Virus record (IMG/VR): IMGVR_UViG_3300043827_000120 | Coordinates: 1-21,556 of that record | Source: a virus | Strand: one strand, 5' to 3' | DNA length: 21,556 bases | Shown here: positions 15,229 through 21,556 of the stretch, piece after piece | Layout of the letters: each line of letters begins with the position of its first letter | Numbering within the stretch: position 1 is the first letter of the stretch | The notes under the pieces: generated by a model | What the model was told of the DNA's origin: nothing | What the model saw: the letters and a program-made list of their open reading frames with translations, nothing else | The model's database searches: none | Program-made: the position numbers and the translations under genes

Positions 15229-15773
15229 TGTATAAGTATTTATTACTACTATGTTTAGTTCTAGTTGGATGTAAATCCCCAACTGCTCAAATAGCAAAGG
15301 ATGCTAATCAAGTATCAACTTTAGCTCAGTCTTCTAAGGAAAGATTCATTAGAATTGATGAAGCCACAAAAACCGAGGTTATAGATGTTGCGTCGATCCA
15401 AGCAGAGGCATCTGCTGGAACGAAAGAACAAGATACTATAGTTGATCTAACTAAGTCTACTTTGGTTGCGTTAACCAAGGTAGAAGACGAGGTTCCTTGG
15501 TGGGCTAGTTTATTATCTTATATAATGATTACTCTTAGTATAATTGCTGTATGCTTTATACTTTGGTATACCGGACTAGGTACATTACTTAAGAGTATAT
15601 TCTATTCTTTAGGTTTATTTATTCCCAAAGCTAAACTAGAGCAGGCTGAACTAGCTAAGAAAACGCTAGATGAGTCTGATCCAGTTACCCCCAGGGAAAT
15701 GGTTGCTGCATTACGGGCATCAGACCCAGCCTTTGATGCGGCTTATAGTAAGTTAAGTAAAAAGGAGAATTAA
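15228..15773 (+). CDS. Lipoprotein with central transmembrane helix, unimolecular-spanin candidate
   Basis: The 181-residue protein starts with a lipoprotein signal peptide: Y-K-Y then hydrophobic residues 5-13 and lipobox L12-V-G-C15. The residue after the cysteine is Lys, which does not signal inner-membrane retention, so outer-membrane sorting is expected. Residues 18-88 are hydrophilic and helical; a transmembrane helix follows at about 93-114, then an amphipathic stretch to 132 and a charged tail of about 48 residues. One protein anchored in both membranes is the design of u-spanins (phage T1 gp11), which fuse the membranes in the last lysis step, though those usually end shortly after the helix. 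The spot between tail fibre and terminase, beside a holin candidate, matches the T7 lysis cluster. TAATG couples it to the upstream gene. Confidence 0.75.
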   Translation: MYKYLLLLCLVLVGCKSPTAQIAKDANQVSTLAQSSKERFIRIDEATKTEVIDVASIQAEASAGTKEQDTIVDLTKSTLVALTKVEDEVPWWASLLSYIMITLSIIAVCFILWYTGLGTLLKSIFYSLGLFIPKAKLEQAELAKKTLDESDPVTPREMVAALRASDPAFDAAYSKLSKKEN

Positions 15774-15774
15774 T

Positions 15775-15876
15775 ATGGAATCATTTTTAGGTAGTCTTTG
15801 GTTTGCTGGTATGTTATTTGTTTGTGGTTATGTTCTAGGTCACGTTCTTCCAATCAGCAAGCTAGGCAAGAAGTGA
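15775..15876 (+). CDS. Transmembrane microprotein (33 aa)
   Basis: An AAGGAG site starts 13 bases before the ATG, and the frame ends at TGA 15874-15876, one base before the next start. The 33 residues are nearly all one membrane helix (W-F-A-G-M-L-F-V-C-G-Y-V-L-G, about residues 9-24) with a basic end (K-L-G-K-K), which predicts an N-out, C-in orientation. It fills an otherwise empty 100-base gap in a tightly packed array. It could be a second holin or antiholin, or a regulator of its lysis neighbours; nothing in the sequence decides this. Confidence 0.6.
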   Translation: MESFLGSLWFAGMLFVCGYVLGHVLPISKLGKK

Positions 15877-15877
15877 T

Positions 15878-16099
15878 ATGAAGGAGCATTTAAACAAGCT
15901 ACAGGAGTTGTTAATTGCTCGTCTTATTGCCGACTTTGGCGATGAGGCCAAGTGCACTCCTGGTTTTTATACCGTAGTCCGTGGTATTCTAAGCGACCAC
16001 AAGGACCAGGTTAACAAGATTCCAAGCGAGTCTATTGAAGCTGTGGAGCAGGCTATGAAGGATGCTGCTCCCTTCAAGATGAAGAAGGCCGCTTATTAA
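15878..16099 (+). CDS. Terminase small subunit candidate (T7 gp18-like)
   Basis: The 73-residue protein lies 12 bases upstream of the large terminase, the usual place for the DNA-recognition subunit. It is close in length to T7 gp18 (89 aa). Its layout resembles that family: an N-terminal helix (L-N-K-L-Q-E-L-L-I-A-R-L-I-A-D-F), an acidic turn G-D-E-A-K-C-T-P-G, a second helix V-V-R-G-I-L-S-D-H, then a 'K-I-P' segment and an acidic to basic C-terminal end. The small subunit would bind the DNA and stimulate the packaging ATPase. The call rests on position, size and weak pattern. The ribosome binding site is poor (the start is one base after the previous stop, with AAG-rich sequence upstream), so translation may be coupled. 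Confidence 0.7.
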   Translation: MKEHLNKLQELLIARLIADFGDEAKCTPGFYTVVRGILSDHKDQVNKIPSESIEAVEQAMKDAAPFKMKKAAY

Positions 16100-16111
16100 T
16101 AGGAGATTTGG

Positions 16112-17776
16112 ATGCGGGTTCCCCAAGAAGTTGTAGATGATTTTAGAAACCACCTTTACTTTTGTTTTAAACATCTCGGTCTTGGGGAACCTACCCGAAT
16201 CCAGTATGAACTAGCTAGACAAATCCAAGAAGGACCTGATGACCAGATTATAGCCGCAGGGCGTGGTACTGGTAAGTCAACCATTACCGCTTGCTTGGCA
16301 AGTTGGGAGTGGTTAAAGAATCCAAACTGTACTTTCTTGGTATTGTCTAATACTCAGGGAAAAGCTATTGACTTTGTTTCCCAAGCTAGAAAGATTTTAT
16401 CTGTTGTTCCTTACTGTACTCATCTAATCCCCGGCGATACAGATAAGGACAATGCCCTTGGTTTTAACGTAACCGTTAGAACCAAGTTTACTCAGGACTT
16501 AAGCTGTGCTGCCCGTGGCATTACTGGGCAAATCACTGGTCTTCACGCTGATAGAATTATCCTAGATGACATTGAGATTGCTGGTAAGAATGAAACCCCA
16601 ATAGGTAAAGAAAACTTACTTAAGAAACTTAATGAACTAGAATCTATCAGAAACAAACCATCTAGGGTTATCTTCCTAGGGACACCCCATTATCAGGACT
16701 CTATCTATAATGTCCTAAAGGGGTCATACCCTATGATTAAGTACCCAGCCGAGATGCCTAATCCTACCGTACCCCATGAGGTCGAGGATGTGGCTCCCTG
16801 GGTCCTAGAGCTTGATATAGAGCCAGGAGATGCAACACAGCCAGAACGGTTCGACCGAGCCGAGCTAGCCGCTAGACAGGCTAAAATGGGGCCTAGTGCC
16901 TATGCTCTTCAGTATCGTCTGATAACATCCCTAGCAGATGCCGATAGATATCCTCTAAAGCTACGGGATCTTATTGTTATTGATATAGACCCAGAGGTTG
17001 GGCCGGATAGGTTAATCTGGCAGGGCCAGAACCAACTAGCTGGTATGCCTATGTTTGGTATTTCTGGTGACATAATACCAGAGCCTATGCATGTATCAAA
17101 TACATTCTTACCTTGGCAACATATGCATATGACTATTGACCCATCGGGTAGGGGTACAGACCAAACCGGTGTATGTATTTCTTCAGTTCTTAGTGGTATG
17201 GTTTTTATCCATGAGCTTCTAGGAATAGAAGGTGGTTATGATAATGCCACATTACTTAAGATTGCAAAGCTTGTAAAGGAATACAAGATACCACTAGTTA
17301 GGGTAGAATCTAACTTTGGTGATGGTTTGTTTACTAAGGTTTTAACACCGTTTTTAGTAGAACACTGTGGCCATGTTGGTATCGAAGAATATAGGGTGTC
17401 TGGTCAAAAGGAACTTAGAATAATAGAAACACTAGAACCAGTCATGTCAATGCATAGGTTGGTCATAGCTAGAAAAGCAATTAAAGACGAACAGAATCAA
17501 ATGCAACTCACAAGGTTACATCGGGGTCGTGGTGCATTACGCCATGATGACCGTGTTGATGCTTTGTCAGCTGCTGTAGAGTTTTATAAAAGCCACATGT
17601 CAGTGGATACAAAGAAATCAATGCAAGATCTTGAAAAGAAGATCTGGGAAAAACGAATTAAAAATTGGGCTGATAACTTCAGGGCGGGTGATTATTATCC
17701 CAATAGCGGAGCTACAAAGCTAATCGCAACAAACCACAAACCAAGAAAGAAAGGTAAAAACCAATGGGGATGGTAA
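16112..17776 (+). CDS. terL: Terminase large subunit (packaging ATPase/nuclease)
   Basis: This 554-residue protein is the DNA-packaging motor and concatemer-cutting nuclease, similar in size to T7 gp19 (586 aa). The ATPase domain has Walker A A-A-G-R-G-T-G-K-S-T (48-57, K55), Walker B R-I-I-L-D-D-I-E (148-155) and the coupling motif V-I-F-L-G-T-P-H (186-193). The RNase H-like nuclease domain has M-T-I-D-P-S-G-R-G (D343), a middle acidic segment V-E-S-N-F-G-D-G, and R-H-D-D-R-V-D-A-L (D479, D480, D483). All key residues appear intact. AGGAG lies just before the ATG. The stop overlaps the next gene by 13 bases, which is unusual because T7 has its terminase near the genome end with no structural gene after it. 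Confidence 0.95.
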   Translation: MRVPQEVVDDFRNHLYFCFKHLGLGEPTRIQYELARQIQEGPDDQIIAAGRGTGKSTITACLASWEWLKNPNCTFLVLSNTQGKAIDFVSQARKILSVVPYCTHLIPGDTDKDNALGFNVTVRTKFTQDLSCAARGITGQITGLHADRIILDDIEIAGKNETPIGKENLLKKLNELESIRNKPSRVIFLGTPHYQDSIYNVLKGSYPMIKYPAEMPNPTVPHEVEDVAPWVLELDIEPGDATQPERFDRAELAARQAKMGPSAYALQYRLITSLADADRYPLKLRDLIVIDIDPEVGPDRLIWQGQNQLAGMPMFGISGDIIPEPMHVSNTFLPWQHMHMTIDPSGRGTDQTGVCISSVLSGMVFIHELLGIEGGYDNATLLKIAKLVKEYKIPLVRVESNFGDGLFTKVLTPFLVEHCGHVGIEEYRVSGQKELRIIETLEPVMSMHRLVIARKAIKDEQNQMQLTRLHRGRGALRHDDRVDALSAAVEFYKSHMSVDTKKSMQDLEKKIWEKRIKNWADNFRAGDYYPNSGATKLIATNHKPRKKGKNQWGW

Positions 17777-18549
17777 GAGAATTATTTTCATCAGCACTTG
17801 TCATTACATTAATGATTCTGATTGGAGAGTATTATCCTTTAGATAATACTTGTTTCCTCCCTATTGCCCTTGGAGCTATGTCTTTAGCTCAGGGAGTTAT
17901 GGGTGGTATGGCAGCATCTGCAAAAGCAGAAAGAGAAAACGAAGAAGCACTAGCAAAATGGGGAGCAGCTACTGTACAAAAAGCCTGGAATAATTCAAAA
18001 GCTCAGTTAGAAGCTGTACAGCAGTTTGAAAACCAATTAAAAAAGAATAGACAAATATCCGAATCAGCTTTTGCTTATAACTATGATTCAAAAGAAGCAG
18101 CTAAGGTTGCTAATGTTTATAGACAAGAAGCAACATACAATGCTGCTACTGCTGGTAGGGCTGCACTCACATCTTCGGTTGGTGCCCGTGGTATTGCGGC
18201 TAAGTCTGGATCTACTACAGCAATGCTTATGGCTCAGGCTAAGTCTATGCTTGAAGAGAATGAAAAGCAATCAATGGAATTTGATCAGCAAATGAAAAAC
18301 ATCGATACCCAAACAAAGAACATGATGAACCAGCGTAGCGAAAACGTATTTATCGCTGATTTCCAGGGATATGATGCTGCACCACAGCTACAGGATACTC
18401 AATCTCCATTAATTGGTGGGATAATGTCGGGTGTTGCTGGAGCATTTGGTGGTATGTTAACTGGTGGACAACTATCTAATCAAATGGGTAGTGGCGGTAT
18501 TGGTGGTTTATTTGGTATGAGTGGTGGAATTTTTGGTGGAAGTCAATAA
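17764..18549 (+). CDS. Internal virion protein B (T7 gp14-like)
   Basis: The 261-residue product (T7 gp14 is 196) starts inside the terminase gene. After an N-terminal hydrophobic stretch, C-F-L-P-I-A-L-G-A-M-S-L-A-Q-G-V (30-45) resembles the T7 gp14 opening, and the central Ala/Gln/Lys/Glu-rich helical part (about 50-190) includes the Y-R-Q-E-A-T-Y and A-A-L-T-S-S-V-G-A-R-G patterns of this family. T7 gp14 is ejected and forms the outer-membrane pore of the DNA channel. The last 47 residues contain 18 glycines with many G-G pairs, an unusual membrane-insertion-like tail. AAAGG about 8-12 bases upstream supports the start at 17764; later in-frame ATGs (17770, 17812) lack a better site. The next gene follows after 12 bases. 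Confidence 0.72.
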   Translation: MGMVRELFSSALVITLMILIGEYYPLDNTCFLPIALGAMSLAQGVMGGMAASAKAERENEEALAKWGAATVQKAWNNSKAQLEAVQQFENQLKKNRQISESAFAYNYDSKEAAKVANVYRQEATYNAATAGRAALTSSVGARGIAAKSGSTTAMLMAQAKSMLEENEKQSMEFDQQMKNIDTQTKNMMNQRSENVFIADFQGYDAAPQLQDTQSPLIGGIMSGVAGAFGGMLTGGQLSNQMGSGGIGGLFGMSGGIFGGSQ

Positions 18550-18561
18550 GGGGAATAAACA

Positions 18562-21556
18562 ATGGCAATAGATCCAAGAATATTAAAAATTGGTGGTGAT
18601 CGACAAGTAAATCTTAATGTAACTCCCGGTACTGTACAAGAACCTGGCAGAACAGTTGGAGGTAGATTTCAAGTAGGAGCACCACAACAAGCCGTTGGAC
18701 CAAGTGGAGAAGAAGCCTTATACCAAAGCTTATCCTATATAGCTGGGGGGATTGTCGATTCAGCTCAAAATATAGAACAACTTGCTGGATTTAATAATGA
18801 TATTCTTTGGAGTAAATGGTATGATGATCAGTGGGAAGGACCAAACAGTAAACGAAGATCCATACTAGATGACCCAGAAATATCTAGAGAAGACAAAAGA
18901 AAAAAACTAATTGAACTTCTTGATGCTGCCCCATCAAACGGCGCAAATAAAAATAGAAAAGCTCAAATCTATGGAGACTGGCTAGACCAAGATCCAGATT
19001 CAACTAATTTATTTCAGGGAGATTATACTAAGTTCCAAGAAGAAACCTTAACTTGGTCACCAGAAGATAGGCTTAGAGAATTTAATACTAGATTTAATTA
19101 TGAATTACAATCTGGCATGCCGCAAGCAATGTCTTTATATCTTGGATACCAAAAAGATTTACAGAATCACCAAGATGAAATTGCAGTAACTCAAGGTCAA
19201 CTTAGTTTGCATAGAACAGCTGGGTTTATGGCAGATGTTTTTGATGCTGTTGTAGAGGATGAACTAGGTAATCCTACTTTACTAAATACTTTAAGACAAG
19301 AAGCTGAAGCTTCTGGAAGTATTCCCCAACTAGAACAAGTAATCGGTCAGGTATCTCTTATTAGAGAAAAGGGTGCTCAATTTGAAGTTATTAAAAGTAC
19401 TTTACTAGACACACTTAACATAGAATCAAATACTGATCGATACTCACCATTTAATCATTTGATGCGTGACAAAATTTCTTCAGTTGCTTATACACTAAGC
19501 CGAGAAATGAGTAAAAAACAAGCAGAATCTAATGCTAAGTTTGAAGAACTAAATAAACAAACAGTTAGAAATCAGTTTAGTTCGGCTGCTTTACCAAAAG
19601 ATCCAACACAAGCTTCAGTAGAAGTATCTGGTGTATTAGCTACAACTAATTTATTTGATCCAAGAGATACAAGTGAATCTTTAGCTACAATTACTAATGG
19701 TATTGTAACAACTGTTGACAACTTAAATATGAATCAACAGGAATCTATTGACTATGCTACAGATCTTTTAATTAAAACATGGGAAAATAGTACCCCTGCT
19801 CAAAGACAATCATTAGTTGCTATGGGTTTAATTAAACTACCAGAAGAAGCTTCAGAGTATACTACTAAAACTCTTTTAACCCAACCAAGCTTTGCAGAAC
19901 TTAATAGAGAAGAAGTTAAAGAAGTTGTTTCTACTACATTAAAATCAAATAATAGATTCTTAAGTGCTGTTGAACGACAGGTATCTGCGTCAGTAGCACC
20001 ATTTATTAATACAGATATAACAGGTCCAGCAGCAGCTGCTCAGTTACCAACACTATTAGACTCTGTTGGTAATCAAATTCAAACTACAGAAACAACACCC
20101 GAAAGAAAATATATCGAAATACTTAGACAAACCCATACAAGCAATATATTACTAGGTGATGGCGGCAGAAATGTATGGACTTATGGTTTAGGATTCCCAC
20201 CAGAAGAGTATGATTTATATGTTGCTGCTAATATGGGAGACAGATCACCAGAAGCAGTAGCTATATTAAAAAAATATGGCCCAGTAGAAAACAAAAACAA
20301 AGAAAACGAAGGTATAGCTAGCTTTGTTAGTACAGATGATAAAGTTGGTATTGCTTTAAATGCACAGATTAATAAAATACTTAATGAAATTGGTGGTATT
20401 AAGACTGAATCAGGAAAACAAAGTGGTGTGTTCTCACCAGCTGAATTAAAGGGATTAACTACTGTTGGTCTATCTGCTCAAGAATTACAAAATGCTGCAA
20501 ATACCGCCGCTCAAGAAAATCCCCAAGTATATAATCTATTTCAAAAAGTAAATAAAGCAGCTAATGGACTTGCATATAATAATAGAGTAGGAAAAACTGT
20601 GTATAGTTTTGGTATTCCTGTATCATATAATGGACTTCCTATTTCAAATTCACAAATTATACAGGCAGCAAACCAAGCACAGGCTGAAATAAACGAACTT
20701 AAAAAATCAAATCCAACTTTAGCTGCTGCTAGAGCTACAATAGCAGAAGAAGAAATAAAAACACTAGCAGTTAGGACAATTGCTTTATCTGGTTCTTTAG
20801 AACATCCAGGTATTGTTGGAGATAAACCAGAGGACAAGGCTAATCAACAAGCAGCAGTAACAAAAACCGTAGAAGCTGCTATAGCTGCTGAAAGAGATTT
20901 TAATCTTTTCTTTAAACAGAGCAATCTTCAAACCAGTAATTTCTACGGTGAGTCTCCAGCAAATACAAATATTAGTACCGTTCAAATTGTAGATGACGGT
21001 GGAACACTACAGCAAGATAATTATGCTAGGGCTGTATTTATGGTTAATCGTGGGTTCTATAAGATGGACGAATTACGTCCAAGATTTGGTAAAGCTTTCG
21101 CTGAGTTTGGCTCTAAGAACGGAAACCTAGCAGAAGTAAGTAAAGAAAGTCAGATGTTTTTATTTGCTGTAGCTGATGGTATTGCTAGTAGAGCTGTTCT
21201 TATTACAAGAGACAATCCAGCACTACTCCAAACTGAAATTGAATCGCAAATTCAAATGATGGTTGTAGGATCAGATATTGCTAGATATGCTCCTGCAATT
21301 AAATCATTAGTAAGTTTAAAGTTGGCGGATAATCCAGACTTTAGTAAAACAAATGGTATGAGATTTACTGTAAGTAATCCAGATGAAACTTTTTCTAGGC
21401 TTACATCAGATAAAAAAACAACACTTACATCTTCGGCTGAAGACAAAAAATCAAGAATGTTTGAACTTCAACGAAAATTGTTATCTGGTTCTGCTAGGTT
21501 AGTTAAACAAGAAACAACACTTAAACCAGCTGATTTAAGTAGAAGAACTTCTTGGT
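18562..21556 (+). CDS. Very large internal virion protein (gp15/gp16-class), 3'-truncated by window
   Basis: An ATG at 18562, preceded by an AAGGGGA site, opens a frame that runs for 998 codons to the window end without a stop. The protein is highly hydrophilic, Gln/Glu/Lys/Ala-rich and apparently helical, with no signal peptide or membrane helix. It starts M-A-I-D-P-R-I-L-K and has a Gly/Pro/Gln-rich first 50 residues, then segments such as W-S-K-W-Y-D-D-Q-W. Size, composition and place directly after the gp14-like gene suit the ejected core proteins that build the periplasmic channel (T7 gp15, 747 aa; gp16, 1318 aa). I see no lysozyme or transglycosylase motif in the visible part. Which of gp15 or gp16 it equals, or whether it is a fusion, cannot be told from here. 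Confidence 0.85.
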   Translation, partial: MAIDPRILKIGGDRQVNLNVTPGTVQEPGRTVGGRFQVGAPQQAVGPSGEEALYQSLSYIAGGIVDSAQNIEQLAGFNNDILWSKWYDDQWEGPNSKRRSILDDPEISREDKRKKLIELLDAAPSNGANKNRKAQIYGDWLDQDPDSTNLFQGDYTKFQEETLTWSPEDRLREFNTRFNYELQSGMPQAMSLYLGYQKDLQNHQDEIAVTQGQLSLHRTAGFMADVFDAVVEDELGNPTLLNTLRQEAEASGSIPQLEQVIGQVSLIREKGAQFEVIKSTLLDTLNIESNTDRYSPFNHLMRDKISSVAYTLSREMSKKQAESNAKFEELNKQTVRNQFSSAALPKDPTQASVEVSGVLATTNLFDPRDTSESLATITNGIVTTVDNLNMNQQESIDYATDLLIKTWENSTPAQRQSLVAMGLIKLPEEASEYTTKTLLTQPSFAELNREEVKEVVSTTLKSNNRFLSAVERQVSASVAPFINTDITGPAAAAQLPTLLDSVGNQIQTTETTPERKYIEILRQTHTSNILLGDGGRNVWTYGLGFPPEEYDLYVAANMGDRSPEAVAILKKYGPVENKNKENEGIASFVSTDDKVGIALNAQINKILNEIGGIKTESGKQSGVFSPAELKGLTTVGLSAQELQNAANTAAQENPQVYNLFQKVNKAANGLAYNNRVGKTVYSFGIPVSYNGLPISNSQIIQAANQAQAEINELKKSNPTLAAARATIAEEEIKTLAVRTIALSGSLEHPGIVGDKPEDKANQQAAVTKTVEAAIAAERDFNLFFKQSNLQTSNFYGESPANTNISTVQIVDDGGTLQQDNYARAVFMVNRGFYKMDELRPRFGKAFAEFGSKNGNLAEVSKESQMFLFAVADGIASRAVLITRDNPALLQTEIESQIQMMVVGSDIARYAPAIKSLVSLKLADNPDFSKTNGMRFTVSNPDETFSRLTSDKKTTLTSSAEDKKSRMFELQRKLLSGSARLVKQETTLKPADLSRRTSW

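Noticed and set aside
18071-18295. Short plus-strand frame inside the gp14-like gene
   Set aside because: It is an out-of-frame, Leu/Arg-rich shadow of the supported gene with no ribosome binding site.
20541-20985. Minus-strand frames within the giant core-protein gene
   Set aside because: The plus frame is open for 998 codons with a good start site; the opposing frames are hydrophobic mirror images of its helical codons.

Overview
The window looks like the late structural, packaging and lysis region of a tailed phage with short-tail (podovirus, T7-like) virion genes. Every gene I can support lies on the + strand, packed with gaps of a few bases or short overlaps. Four junctions have the stop/start overlap TAATG. 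Many genes have strong Shine-Dalgarno sites of the AAGGAG type, which argues against a Bacteroidota host. The DNA is AT-rich, apart from a clearly GC-richer major capsid gene. I cannot name the host or the phage. No RNA polymerase, replication, integration, tRNA or CRISPR feature is visible.

Layout. Bases 1-4992 hold two large virion-type proteins of unrecognised family. The first enters from before the window, has an RCC1-like repeat pair and ends with an EF-hand-like loop; both share a C-terminal motif. Bases 5000-5555 hold three tiny lysine-rich proteins joined by TAATG overlaps. Bases 5582-7950 carry the scaffold and the major capsid protein, separated by a 113-base leader with two inverted-repeat structures, one of which can cover the capsid ribosome binding site. 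A strong intrinsic terminator follows the capsid gene. Bases 8023-11683 hold a 53-aa CxC protein, tail tubular protein A, and tail tubular protein B. The last is split by a -1 frame change at about 10121-10135.

Bases 11693-14962 encode a tail fibre with a T7 gp17-like N-terminus. Bases 14965-16099 hold four small genes: a membrane/coiled-coil protein (holin candidate), a lipoprotein with a transmembrane helix (unimolecular-spanin candidate), a 33-aa membrane microprotein and a terminase small-subunit candidate. The large terminase subunit follows (16112-17776), then a gp14-like internal virion protein (17764-18549) and a very long protein running off the end (18562 onward), probably a gp15/gp16-class internal virion protein.

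How they work together: scaffold and capsid build the prohead, the terminase pair packages DNA, tubular proteins A and B form the short tail, and the fibre and possibly the first two proteins bind the host. The internal proteins are ejected to make the DNA channel, and the membrane proteins probably lyse the cell. The order differs from T7: the internal virion genes come after the large terminase instead of between tail tube and fibre.
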